Shown here piece after piece: positions 24,329 to 33,119 of a DNA stretch of 64,000 nt (positions within the stretch are counted from its first letter, which is position 1; each line of letters opens with the position of its first letter). The notes beneath the pieces are model-generated. The model was not told the DNA's origin and ran no database searches. It saw only the letters and a list, made by a program, of their open reading frames with translations. The translations under genes and the position numbers were made by a program. Source of the stretch: an uncultured Collinsella sp. (GTDB lineage: Bacteria; Actinomycetota; Coriobacteriia; Coriobacteriales; Coriobacteriaceae); the NCBI GenBank assembly GCA_900541135.1, contig UQIG01000009.1, forward strand, positions 12,314 through 76,313. Reading direction: 5' to 3'.

Positions 24329-25477
24329 CTACTCGTCGTCGTCATCGAGCATGGCGGAACCATCGATGGCGTAAAGCTCGTCAAACTCCTCAGGCGCTGG
24401 CTGATCGGCCAGCTCGACCTCGGACGGAGCATCGTCATCAAACTCAAGTCCGCAGGCAAGGCGGACCTTATGCTCAATCTCGTCAGCGCAATCGGGGTGT
24501 TCGCGCAGGAACGCCTTGGCGGCCTCGCGACCGTTGCCGAGCTTGTCCTCGCCATAGGCAAACCAGGAGCCCATCTTCTTGCAGATGCCGCACTCGACAG
24601 CCATGTCCAGAATCGAGCCCTCCTTAGAGATGCCCGTACCGTACATGATGTCGAACTCAGCAGAACGGAACGGAGCTGCCACCTTGTTCTTAACGACCTT
24701 GGCGCGCACGCGGTTACCGATAACCTCGTCCTTAAGCTTAATGCTGTCGATACGGCGAATGTCGATACGCACCGAAGAGAAGAACTTAAGGGCGCGGCCG
24801 CCCGTCGTAGTCTCGGGGTTGCCGAACATGACGCCGATCTTCTCACGCAGCTGGTTAATGAAGATGCACGTCGTGTTGGACTTGGACAGCGAGCCGGCGA
24901 GCTTGCGGAGCGCCTGGCTCATCAGGCGAGCCTGAAGACCGACCGTAGTATCGCCGATTTCTCCCTCGATCTCGGCACGCGGGGTCAGCGCGGCGACGGA
25001 GTCGACGACGATGGCATCGATGGCGCCGGAACGCACGAGCATGTCAACAATCTCGAGCGCCTGCTCGCCCGTATCGGGCTGGGAAATCAGTACCTCGTCG
25101 ATATCCACGCCGATGCGCGCGGCATACGTGGGATCGAGCGCGTGCTCGGCATCGATAAATGCCACAACGCCACCCATTGCCTGGGCCTCGGCCAGGATCT
25201 CGAGCGAAAGCGTCGTCTTACCGGAGGACTCAGGACCGTAAATCTCGACGATACGGCCGCGCGGCACACCGCCGATACCCAGAGCGGCATCGAGGGCCAG
25301 GGCGCCCGTGGGAATGGCCTCGACCTCGAGCTCGGGGCCACCGTCGCCGTACCTCATGATGGAACCCTGGCCGAATTTCTTCTCGATCTCGGCCTTGGTG
25401 GTGGCGATCATCTCATCGCGCTCTTTACCCGTCGTGCGAGCATGAACGGTACGTACGGGACCTGAATTCTTGGCCAT
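24329..25477 (-). CDS. recA: RecA recombinase
   Basis: A 382-residue strand-exchange ATPase and LexA co-protease. Walker A GPESSGKTT is near residue 68, with family blocks VDSVAALTPRAEIEGEIGD and INQLREKIGVMFGNPE, and an acidic C-terminal tail. ATG 25477 follows AGGAGGG, so I trimmed seven residues from the longest frame. A strong promoter with an SOS box in its spacer lies upstream. Confidence 0.98.
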   Translation of the reverse strand: MAKNSGPVRTVHARTTGKERDEMIATTKAEIEKKFGQGSIMRYGDGGPELEVEAIPTGALALDAALGIGGVPRGRIVEIYGPESSGKTTLSLEILAEAQAMGGVVAFIDAEHALDPTYAARIGVDIDEVLISQPDTGEQALEIVDMLVRSGAIDAIVVDSVAALTPRAEIEGEIGDTTVGLQARLMSQALRKLAGSLSKSNTTCIFINQLREKIGVMFGNPETTTGGRALKFFSSVRIDIRRIDSIKLKDEVIGNRVRAKVVKNKVAAPFRSAEFDIMYGTGISKEGSILDMAVECGICKKMGSWFAYGEDKLGNGREAAKAFLREHPDCADEIEHKVRLACGLEFDDDAPSEVELADQPAPEEFDELYAIDGSAMLDDDDE

Positions 25478-25507
25478 GAATAGCCCTCCTCTTAACAACC
25501 TGCATCG

Positions 25508-25536
25508 ATAATAAACGAACGGCTGTTCGTGGTCAA
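25508..25536 (-). promoter_or_regulatory. recA promoter with SOS box in the spacer
   Basis: Minus-strand -35 TTGACC (25531-25536), 17-bp spacer and -10 TATTAT (25508-25513). The spacer contains CGAAC-AGCC-GTTCG (25516-25529), a perfect SOS box, so LexA would block polymerase directly. Confidence 0.88.
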
Positions 25537-25699
25537 CCGTTCAGGCCAATCATATGCAAGCGGTCTTTCCAAAACCTAACCAAACGCCGACCAAACACTG
25601 ACCAAATGCTTGACCACAAAGGACCAAATATGAACAAGGCAGGCAAAAATACATCTACAACCAGCACAAACGCCAAATGAGCCTAAGGTCCCTATCTCC

Positions 25700-25727
25700 A
25701 CAATTAAGGGGCTCGGAGGCCCCTTAA
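25700..25727 (-). terminator. Probable terminator after cinA
   Basis: A 9-bp stem (25704-25712 with 25719-25727) and 6-nt loop, 8 bases after the cinA stop. The T tract is short. The remaining 160 bases up to the recA promoter hold nothing I recognise. Confidence 0.6.
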
Positions 25728-25734
25728 AACACGT

Positions 25735-26271
25735 CTATTCCATAGAGTTGAGCACAAGGGCAATGCGCCCCAATGCCTCCGCGACCGCATGGGCACGAAC
25801 ACACGAACGGTCGCCCTCATAGTGGCAGCGCACAGAGTCCACAACCGGGACTTCCCCATAAGCCGCGCGATACGCCCAGCCAATATAGAAAGTGCCCGCC
25901 GGATCGTCCTCAGTGCCACCGCTGGGGCCGGCATAACCCGTTGCGCTCACTGCAATATCGCTCTGGTATAGCTCCAGCGAACCCACCGCCATCTCACGCG
26001 CGGTCTGATGCGACACCGCGGTATAGCGGTCGAGCGTCTCCTGCTCAACACCAAGAACGCGATGCTTAATCTCATCGCAATAGGTCACCGCACCGCCGCG
26101 CAGCACCGCCGACGCGCCCGGGATATCGGCAATCGTCGAGGCGATCATTCCCGCCGTCAGCGACTCAGCCGTCGAAACCGTCACGCCCCGAGCGCTCGCG
26201 CGCTCGACAATATCACGCGCCAGCTCCTCGTTATGTGCGGAAATCTGCTCAAAAGAGTCCGTCATACCCAC
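25735..26271 (-). CDS. Nicotinamide-nucleotide amidohydrolase (CinA C-terminal domain protein)
   Basis: A protein of up to 178 residues matching the stand-alone CinA C-domain (PncC), which deamidates NMN to recycle pyridine nucleotides. Conserved STAESLTAGMIAS near residue 33, AVTYCDEIKHRVLGV near 62 and SATGYAGPSGGTEDDPAGTFYIGW near 108 are present. The N-terminal molybdopterin-like domain of full CinA is absent. GTG 26271 and ATG 26265 are both possible starts. It sits between pgsA and recA, the usual pgsA-cinA-recA order. Confidence 0.9.
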   Translation of the reverse strand: MGMTDSFEQISAHNEELARDIVERASARGVTVSTAESLTAGMIASTIADIPGASAVLRGGAVTYCDEIKHRVLGVEQETLDRYTAVSHQTAREMAVGSLELYQSDIAVSATGYAGPSGGTEDDPAGTFYIGWAYRAAYGEVPVVDSVRCHYEGDRSCVRAHAVAEALGRIALVLNSME

Positions 26272-26277
26272 CAGGAC

Positions 26278-26916
26278 CTAGACCGAAAAGACGATCTTGC
26301 GGCAGTTCCAGAAGTACTGGGCGCCCGAGATAACGGTCAGGACAACGGCAACGGCGTACAGGAAGCGCGACACCGAGTAGATGCCGAGCGTCAGCGCCAC
26401 CGGGCCAAGGTGCAAGCCGGCCATAGCAAAAACGCACAGGTAACCGCAGATGGAGACCATCGTGGTTGCCGTCTTGTACTTGCCGAGCTTATCGGCCGCA
26501 ACGACCACACCGGCCGCACTCGCGACCATGCGAAGGGCGCTCACCAGAAGCTCACGGAACAGGATAATGAACACGGACCACACGGTCACCGCGCCAAAAT
26601 CCAAGAACAGCAGCAGGGCCGAGAACACGAGCAGCTTATCGGCGATGGGGTCCAAGAATTTACCGAAGTCGGTGATCTCGTTGCGCGAACGCGCCAGATA
26701 ACCGTCGACCTTATCGGTGCACGACAGGATCACATACAGAATGAAGGCAGCGGCGGCGAGCGGGCCGTCGAAGGTGCTCCAATCCGTACCGGCAACACTC
26801 GTGTGAGAAAGCGCCGACACGATCATGAACACCGGGATAAAGACGATGCGAACGCACGTCACGATGTTGGCGGGCGTCCAGACACTCGTCAGTTCCTTAT
26901 TGCTCTCGTTAGCCAC
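26278..26916 (-). CDS. pgsA: CDP-diacylglycerol-glycerol-3-phosphate 3-phosphatidyltransferase
   Basis: A 212-residue membrane enzyme making phosphatidylglycerol phosphate. The signature SCTDKVDGYLARSRNEITDFGKFLDPIADKL (split here only for description; residues about 65-95) has all catalytic Asp residues. About five transmembrane segments are present. The start is GTG 26916 with GGAG upstream. The pgsA-cinA-recA context and the close match to the PgsA pattern make this the likelier phosphatidylglycerol synthase of the two family members in the window. Confidence 0.92.
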   Translation of the reverse strand: MANESNKELTSVWTPANIVTCVRIVFIPVFMIVSALSHTSVAGTDWSTFDGPLAAAAFILYVILSCTDKVDGYLARSRNEITDFGKFLDPIADKLLVFSALLLFLDFGAVTVWSVFIILFRELLVSALRMVASAAGVVVAADKLGKYKTATTMVSICGYLCVFAMAGLHLGPVALTLGIYSVSRFLYAVAVVLTVISGAQYFWNCRKIVFSV

Positions 26917-26925
26917 GACGCTCTC

Positions 26926-28275
26926 CTACTCCACAACATGACCGATAAGCTCGTAGCAGAAGCTATCGGTAAACTCGACGGCCAGAATATCGCCCACGGA
27001 CGCCTCGCTGGCGTCCAGATGCACCGCGCCATCGGAATCGGGCGCCTGGAACCAGGCATGGCCGATCAGCTCGGCGCCATCCTCGGTCTCTTCGATACCG
27101 TCGACGATTACCTGGGCTCGCTCGCCCACATGGGCGGCGGTGGCGGCAAAACCGAGCGACTCGGCCAGGTCCATGGCCTCCTGGGCGCGCTCGAGTTTAA
27201 CCTCCTCATCGACCTGGCCCTCCATCTTGGCGGCCAGGCTACCTTCCTCACGCGAGTAGGCAAAGACACTCGTGTAGTCAAAGCCGACGGTGTCCATAAA
27301 GTCGATAAGGTCGCGGAACTCGTCGTCGGTCTCGGTCGGGAAGCCGACCATGGCCGTGGAACGAATCACGATGCCGGGGATGCGCTCGCGAAGGTCGCGG
27401 AACAGATCCTCGAGCTCCTGGCGTGAACCGGAGCGACGCATGGCCTTAAGAATGCGCGCGTCGCAGTGCTGCACGGGGATATCGATATAGGGCAGCACCT
27501 CGGGCGTATCGCGAATCGTCTCGATGAGTTCGTCAGTCATGCCCTCGGGCTGCAGATAGAGCACGCGGACCCAGACGTTGTGCGGGCGTACGGCCTCGGC
27601 GACGGCACGCAGCAGCTGCGCCAGATTGCGCGGCGAGCCATCGGCGACGTCCTCGTCGGCAAAGTCGGTACCCCAGATGCCCGTGTCCTGGCCGATCAGC
27701 ACGATCTCGCGCACACCGCCGGCAACCAGGTCGCGCACCTCGGAGATGATGCTCTCGGCATTGCGCGAATGATAGCGGCCGCGGATGTAGGGAATCATGC
27801 AGAAGCTGCAGAAGCGGTTGCAGCCATCGGAAATCTTGACGTAGGCGACAGCACCCTCGACGGTACGTTTGACCTGCGGGATATAGGCTGCAATCTCACG
27901 CTCGACACCCAGCACGCCATCGATGACCGCCACGATGCCGTCTTCCTCGTCGGCCTTCACAAAGGCAGCGACCTCGGGCAGCTCGTCAGGCAGGTCATCG
28001 CCATAGCGCGACGGCACGCAGCCGCACATGACGATGGGGCAAGAACGAACGCCGTCCTGAACCTCGTTGGCGAGCTCGAGCGTGGTCTCGATGCTCTCGG
28101 ACGTTGCGGAGGCGAGGAACGAACATGTATTGACGATGGCGATATCGGCATCCTGCGGGTCGAATGCCTCCTCGTAGCCCGCGGCGGTCAAAAGAGAACG
28201 CATGCGGTCGGTGTCAACCTCGTTCTTAGCGCACCCGAGGGTGATGTAGAGCACGGAGCCCAACGGTGTATCCAT
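26926..28275 (-). CDS. rimO: Ribosomal protein uS12 methylthiotransferase
   Basis: A 449-residue radical SAM enzyme that methylthiolates an aspartate of ribosomal protein S12. It has the UPF0004 domain with TLGCAKNEVDTDRM and NTCSFL, the radical SAM motif CNRFCSFCMIPYIRG near residue 150, and a C-terminal TRAM domain. The TLGCAKN start and the SFCMIP motif place it in RimO rather than MiaB or MtaB, which are both present elsewhere in the window. It is 9 bases upstream of pgsA. Confidence 0.94.
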   Translation of the reverse strand: MDTPLGSVLYITLGCAKNEVDTDRMRSLLTAAGYEEAFDPQDADIAIVNTCSFLASATSESIETTLELANEVQDGVRSCPIVMCGCVPSRYGDDLPDELPEVAAFVKADEEDGIVAVIDGVLGVEREIAAYIPQVKRTVEGAVAYVKISDGCNRFCSFCMIPYIRGRYHSRNAESIISEVRDLVAGGVREIVLIGQDTGIWGTDFADEDVADGSPRNLAQLLRAVAEAVRPHNVWVRVLYLQPEGMTDELIETIRDTPEVLPYIDIPVQHCDARILKAMRRSGSRQELEDLFRDLRERIPGIVIRSTAMVGFPTETDDEFRDLIDFMDTVGFDYTSVFAYSREEGSLAAKMEGQVDEEVKLERAQEAMDLAESLGFAATAAHVGERAQVIVDGIEETEDGAELIGHAWFQAPDSDGAVHLDASEASVGDILAVEFTDSFCYELIGHVVE

Positions 28276-28302
28276 GTTGGAGAGCGGTCCTTTCGATTGA
28301 TA

Positions 28303-28800
28303 TTAGCGGTAGTTGGTGAACTGCAGCGGCTGGCCGTAGTCCTGGTCGCGCAGGAACTGGATCACGGTCTGCAACGCGTCCTTCGAAGCAGAGGAAACAC
28401 GCAGTTTGTCGGCCTCGATGGTCACCTTGACCTTGAGCTTTTGGTCCTTGATGTCCTTGTTGATCTTCTTGGCGGTCGCTTGGTCGATACCCTCGACGAT
28501 ATGGCCGAGCACGCGCACGGTGCCGCCCGACGCCGCCTGCGGAGCATCCCACGAGACAGCCTTGAGGTCGATGCCGCGCTTGATGAGCTTGGAGCTCAAC
28601 ACGTCGATAATCTGTTTGGAGACAAAGTCGGCCGGGGCGTTGATCGTAAAGAGCTTGTCGCCCTTCGAAAGCTCGATCGTGGCGCCAGAATCCTTAAGGT
28701 CATAGCGCTGGGAAATCTCGCGCGTGGTCTGCTGGAAGGCGTTGTCGACCTCTTGCATGTTGACCTCGGACACGACGTCGAAGCTGGAATCTTTAGCCAT
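28303..28800 (-). CDS. YajQ family nucleotide-binding protein
   Basis: A 165-residue protein with the family start KDSSFDVVSEVNMQEVDNAFQQ and end FRDQDYGQPLQFTNYR. It has a tandem ferredoxin-like fold. Xanthomonas members bind cyclic di-GMP, but the ligand in other bacteria is not established. RBS GAAAGGAAA precedes ATG 28800. It is followed by rimO on the same strand. Confidence 0.9.
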   Translation of the reverse strand: MAKDSSFDVVSEVNMQEVDNAFQQTTREISQRYDLKDSGATIELSKGDKLFTINAPADFVSKQIIDVLSSKLIKRGIDLKAVSWDAPQAASGGTVRVLGHIVEGIDQATAKKINKDIKDQKLKVKVTIEADKLRVSSASKDALQTVIQFLRDQDYGQPLQFTNYR

Positions 28801-28826
28801 GATGTTTCCTTTCGCGTACGAGCGGC

Positions 28827-30338
28827 TTAGTAGCTATCGTACGAATAGTCGGTAGAATCGGTGGGCGTCTGACCGTCAGTTGCGGTATCGGCGCCATCCG
28901 TGGACTGGGCATCGGTACCGTCGGTGGTATCGGTACCATCGGTGGTGTCGGTACCATCAGAACTTTCACCATTCTCGGAATCAGACGTCTCCTTCTTGGG
29001 AACGGTGATCGTCACGCGTGCCACGCCCGAGGTCTTGGTATCGTAACGGACCTTTTCACCGTTCTTGGTAACGGTGACATCGGAAGGCTTGGACGTGGTG
29101 ATCTCGATTGAGGACTCGGGCGTGTACTCCTGCTCAAAGGGGCCAGTCGCCTGGGCGCCATAGACCGACTTGCCGTCAACCTTGACCTCAATCCACGCGG
29201 TCTTTCCCTTGGCAACGGAGACTTTGACCTTCGTGACCTCGTTCTCTTCCTTCTTGGCAGTCGTCTTGGTAGCGTCCGAATCAGTCGACTCATCCGTCGC
29301 CTCATCGGCGTCTTGGTCCTCGTCGACCGTTTCGGTCTTCTTAGAAGACTTCTTGGTCGTCGTCTTGGTAGCAGTGGGCGTCTCGGGCGTGTTCTCGGGC
29401 GCCGAAGATGCGCAACCGCGCAGAAGCACCACGATGAGCACAATCAACAGCAGCGCAACGGCGCCGATGCCGGCGTAGACGATACGCGGATCGAGCCCGT
29501 TGTTTTGAGGAGTACGTGATCCGCCGCGTCCACGACCGGAACTGCTGCGGCCGCTTCCCTGAGGCATACGACCGCGATTGCTATCGGAACGTCCGCGATA
29601 GCCGCCCTGGCCCTGAAGGCTGCGCTGACCCGAGCGGGGTGCAAGTTCACCGCGGCCTTGATAGCCACGCTGGCCCGAACGCGGAGCCGAAGAGCGCTGG
29701 CCATACGGCTGTGATTGAGAGCGAAGACGCGGCGTCACCTGCGTGGTATCGGCATCCGCATAGCCACCGCGAGAGCGTCCCGTAGAGGCACCACGGTAAC
29801 CGCGATCGGAATAGCCACCGTCGCCGTAGCCGGCACGAGGGTCACGCGCCACGCCGCGGGCAGCGGGAAGCGCACGGTCCTCGGGCATCGGCGTACTGCG
29901 GAACCGGTCACGCTGTGAGCGAATCTCCTCGCCCGAACCCGTCTCGGTAATATAACCGGCCTGCTGAGGACGCTGTCCATAGCGGGTCGAACGACCGCCC
30001 TGAACCATCAGGAAGCGCCCGTTGTCGACCGAGGAACGCGAATTGACGTAGCCCGCGGCGTCCTGAAAACGACCGCCCTGCTGGGACGTCTCGCGTTCGT
30101 ATGCCATCAGGTCGTCAAAGTAGGCATTGACGACCTCGCGCGGATTGAGGCCCAAAAAGCGAGCATAGCTCGAAATCATGCCCTGCGCATAGCCGCGCGG
30201 CGGCATCGAAGCAAAGTTACCGGTCTCGAAAAACTCGATGATCTGCGGCCTGATTTTGATGGTGTTGGCGACCTGCTGAATGGAAAGGCCCATCCGGCGA
30301 CGCTGCTCGAGCAGCATGTCACCAAAGCGTGCAGCCAT
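28827..30338 (-). CDS. RodZ-like protein: HTH domain, Arg/Gly-rich region, membrane segment, DUF4115-like tail
   Basis: A 503-residue protein. Residues 1-75 form a Cro/C1-type HTH (GDMLLEQRRRMGLSIQQVANTIKIRPQII) as in RodZ, which links MreB or cell-wall machinery to the membrane. Residues about 130-280 are an unusual Arg-, Gly- and Ser-rich stretch with many RG and RGG motifs. A single transmembrane helix follows near 283-303. A Thr/Lys/Asp-rich linker leads to a beta-rich domain (residues about 370-455), and the tail is a repeated TDGTD low-complexity segment. Its ATG overlaps the ftsK stop by one base. Confidence 0.8.
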   Translation of the reverse strand: MAARFGDMLLEQRRRMGLSIQQVANTIKIRPQIIEFFETGNFASMPPRGYAQGMISSYARFLGLNPREVVNAYFDDLMAYERETSQQGGRFQDAAGYVNSRSSVDNGRFLMVQGGRSTRYGQRPQQAGYITETGSGEEIRSQRDRFRSTPMPEDRALPAARGVARDPRAGYGDGGYSDRGYRGASTGRSRGGYADADTTQVTPRLRSQSQPYGQRSSAPRSGQRGYQGRGELAPRSGQRSLQGQGGYRGRSDSNRGRMPQGSGRSSSGRGRGGSRTPQNNGLDPRIVYAGIGAVALLLIVLIVVLLRGCASSAPENTPETPTATKTTTKKSSKKTETVDEDQDADEATDESTDSDATKTTAKKEENEVTKVKVSVAKGKTAWIEVKVDGKSVYGAQATGPFEQEYTPESSIEITTSKPSDVTVTKNGEKVRYDTKTSGVARVTITVPKKETSDSENGESSDGTDTTDGTDTTDGTDAQSTDGADTATDGQTPTDSTDYSYDSY

Positions 30339-33118
30339 CAGAATCCTCCAAACTCACGATCTTCACGTGCCATCTCGGCGTCGACAGATTCCAGCGCGGC
30401 AAGCCCCTCCTCGTCCAACAGGACCTCACGCGGCTTGGAACCGTCGGGCGGTCCGACGACACCCTTTTCTTCCAGCATGTCCATAATACGCCCGGCACGC
30501 GCATAGCCAACCTTCAGACGACGTTGCAGGCCAGATGTGGAGCCAAGCTGCGATTCCACCACAATATGGGCGGCTTCCCAAATGAGCGGATCATCGTCTT
30601 GCGGCTCGGCGACTCCGGTGCGGACAATGCCGCCGCCACCCGCCATGGACATGGAAGCGGGCGCCACGGCAGACAGGATCTCCTCGTGGTAGTCGGGCTC
30701 GCTCTGCGACTTAACGAACTCGACAATCTCGTTGATTTCGTCGTCCGAGACAAAGCAGCCCTGGATACGGCGAGGCTTGCCCCAGTCGACCTTGGAGAAC
30801 AGCATGTCGCCCAAACCGGTGAGCTTTTCAGCACCCATCTGGTCGATAATGACGCGCGAGTCGATGCCCGTGGCGACGTTAAAGGCGATGCGGTTGGTGA
30901 TGTTGGCCTTGATAAGGCCCGTCACCACGTTGGAGCTGGGGCGCTGCGTGGCCACGATAAGATGAATACCGGCGGCACGGCCCAGCTGTGCAATACGCAC
31001 GATCGAGGCCTCGACATCCTTACCGGCGACCATCATCAGGTCCGAGAGCTCGTCAATGATGATGACCAGGTAGGGCATCTTTTGCGGCGGGTTGTCGTAA
31101 TGCTCAAACTCGCCGGCGGCCTGCTTTTCGTTGTAGGTCGAGATCTTACGCACGTTAAGGCGCTCGAAGACCTTCAGGCGACGCTCCATCTCGGACACGG
31201 CCCATTGCAGGGCGCTCGCGGCCTGCTTGGGTTCGGTAACGACCGGTACATAAAGATGCGGCAGGCCGTTATAGCCCGCAAGCTCGACGCGCTTGGGGTC
31301 GACCATGATCAAGCGAACGTCCTCGGGAAGCGCGCGCATGAGCAGGGTCGTGATGATGGAGTTGATCATCACCGACTTACCGGAACCCGTGGTACCGGCA
31401 ATAAGCAGGTGGGGCATCTTGGCGAGATCGGCGACGACCGGCGTGCCCTCGGCATCGCGCCCGATTGCGAGCTCGAGCGGACCGCCCTTCACATAGGGCA
31501 GCACGTCGCCCAGGTTGACGTTCTGGCGCTTGCGATTGGGGATCTCGATGCCCACGAGCGAGGTGCCGGGGATCGGGGCAAAGATACGCACCGACTGGGC
31601 AGCGAGCGAAAGCGCGATATCGTCCTCGAGGCTCGAGATCTTGCTCACGCGCTCGCCCTCGCCAGGTTGCAGCTTAAAGGTCGTCACCGTGGGGCCGGCG
31701 ATCCAGCCGACCACGCGGGCACTGCGGCCAAACTCAAGCAACGTGGACTGAAGCGACTCGGCAGTCTGTTCCAGCTCCTTGTCAGAAGACGCGGAGGACG
31801 CCGACTGCGGGTTGGCATGCAGGATTTCGAGTGGCGGAAGCTTAAGGCCATCCTCTTCTTCGCCCTCGTTATCTGCGGCGCCGCCGTCCGCTCCCCCATC
31901 CCTAGCCGCAGCCGATCCGACAGCACTCGAGGCAGGCGCATCGGCAACCTTGGGATGCTTCAAGAAGTCGGGAATCTGAGGTGCTGCCGAGACAGGATTC
32001 ACGGCAAACGGCGGCTCGGACTCGTCAATCTTATCGGGGTCGTCTTCCATCGAAAGCTGGCCGGTTACCTGTTCGCGCTTGGCATGGCGACTCGGCAGCA
32101 AAGTTGTCTTTGCGGTCTCAATCGGCGCCTCGTCGTCCTCGTCATCGCCCTCAGTGAGCTCAATCTCGCTATCGGACCAAGACGGGTCGGGCTCACTCGT
32201 ATTGAGCTTAGGCGCAGCCTTGCCCTTCTTGGCATGGCGGCGCGGCAGCAGCGTCGTCTTAGCGCGCTCGGCCTCCACGGCATCGGATACGTCGACAAAC
32301 GGATCCTCGTCCTCGTCGTCATTGTCCAAAACCGGGTCCACATCGTTGCCCATGACCGTGGTCACTGCAGCATCGGAGCCCTTTTGACGAAGAATGCTCA
32401 GGTGCGGACGGGCAACGCCGGGCACCGACAGGGCTTCGTCGTCACCCCACGGACTCGCGTTAACATCGGCACGACGGCGCTCGGCAAAATCGGCGGCGCG
32501 ATCGCGTGCGGAGCGCAAAACGCCGCCCACTGAAAAGCCGATAATGACCAGGCCAACGACGACAAGCCCCAGCAAGACAACCATGGCAATAGGTTTACCC
32601 AGGGCGTTTTGCAAGGTACTTGCGATAAAGGCGCCAATGTAGCCGCCCGACGCGGAAAGGTTCTGCGGCGTAAACATGAGGTCGCACGAGTCGGTCGTAC
32701 CCGGCACCATCAGCGACAGGATGGAAACAATGGCCACAAAGACCACGGCACCGCCCGCAACCGAGCGAATGTTGAGCGGCGAGTCCTCACCCAAAAAGAG
32801 TGTAGCGGCAAACAGCAAAATGACGATCGGCAGCACGTAGGCGCCCAGACCAAAGCCCAGGTGGTAGAAACCAGCAACCGCAGCCGTAACGGGTGCGGTC
32901 GCCGGCGAAATCACGGCAATGAAGGACGCAATCGCCAAAACGGCGATGACCACGCCGGCGATATCGCGGTTGGCCGAGGGCTCGACCAAGGGCTCAAAAT
33001 CGTCGAAGTCGGCCTCGTGGCCCTTATTGGCACGCAGATGGGAACCGGCACCCTTAGCAGATGCCGGTTGGTTATTGGCCTTATTGCCTTTGGCGTTTTG
33101 TGCAGATCCGCGCGCCAA
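30338..33118 (-). CDS. ftsK: DNA translocase FtsK/SpoIIIE
   Basis: A 926-residue protein pumping chromosomal DNA through the septum. Four hydrophobic segments lie within residues 50-205. A long acidic linker (about 205-450) follows, containing the motif TTLLPxRHAK twice (near residues 285 and 335). The motor domain has Walker A AGTTGSGKS near 585, with DPKRVEL and VIIIDELSDLMM, and a C-terminal gamma (winged-helix, KOPS-reading) domain from about 860. The start is TTG 33118 with GGAGG 7 bases upstream, 1 base after the rnj stop. Confidence 0.95.
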   Translation of the reverse strand: MARGSAQNAKGNKANNQPASAKGAGSHLRANKGHEADFDDFEPLVEPSANRDIAGVVIAVLAIASFIAVISPATAPVTAAVAGFYHLGFGLGAYVLPIVILLFAATLFLGEDSPLNIRSVAGGAVVFVAIVSILSLMVPGTTDSCDLMFTPQNLSASGGYIGAFIASTLQNALGKPIAMVVLLGLVVVGLVIIGFSVGGVLRSARDRAADFAERRRADVNASPWGDDEALSVPGVARPHLSILRQKGSDAAVTTVMGNDVDPVLDNDDEDEDPFVDVSDAVEAERAKTTLLPRRHAKKGKAAPKLNTSEPDPSWSDSEIELTEGDDEDDEAPIETAKTTLLPSRHAKREQVTGQLSMEDDPDKIDESEPPFAVNPVSAAPQIPDFLKHPKVADAPASSAVGSAAARDGGADGGAADNEGEEEDGLKLPPLEILHANPQSASSASSDKELEQTAESLQSTLLEFGRSARVVGWIAGPTVTTFKLQPGEGERVSKISSLEDDIALSLAAQSVRIFAPIPGTSLVGIEIPNRKRQNVNLGDVLPYVKGGPLELAIGRDAEGTPVVADLAKMPHLLIAGTTGSGKSVMINSIITTLLMRALPEDVRLIMVDPKRVELAGYNGLPHLYVPVVTEPKQAASALQWAVSEMERRLKVFERLNVRKISTYNEKQAAGEFEHYDNPPQKMPYLVIIIDELSDLMMVAGKDVEASIVRIAQLGRAAGIHLIVATQRPSSNVVTGLIKANITNRIAFNVATGIDSRVIIDQMGAEKLTGLGDMLFSKVDWGKPRRIQGCFVSDDEINEIVEFVKSQSEPDYHEEILSAVAPASMSMAGGGGIVRTGVAEPQDDDPLIWEAAHIVVESQLGSTSGLQRRLKVGYARAGRIMDMLEEKGVVGPPDGSKPREVLLDEEGLAALESVDAEMAREDREFGGF

Positions 33119-33119
33119 A

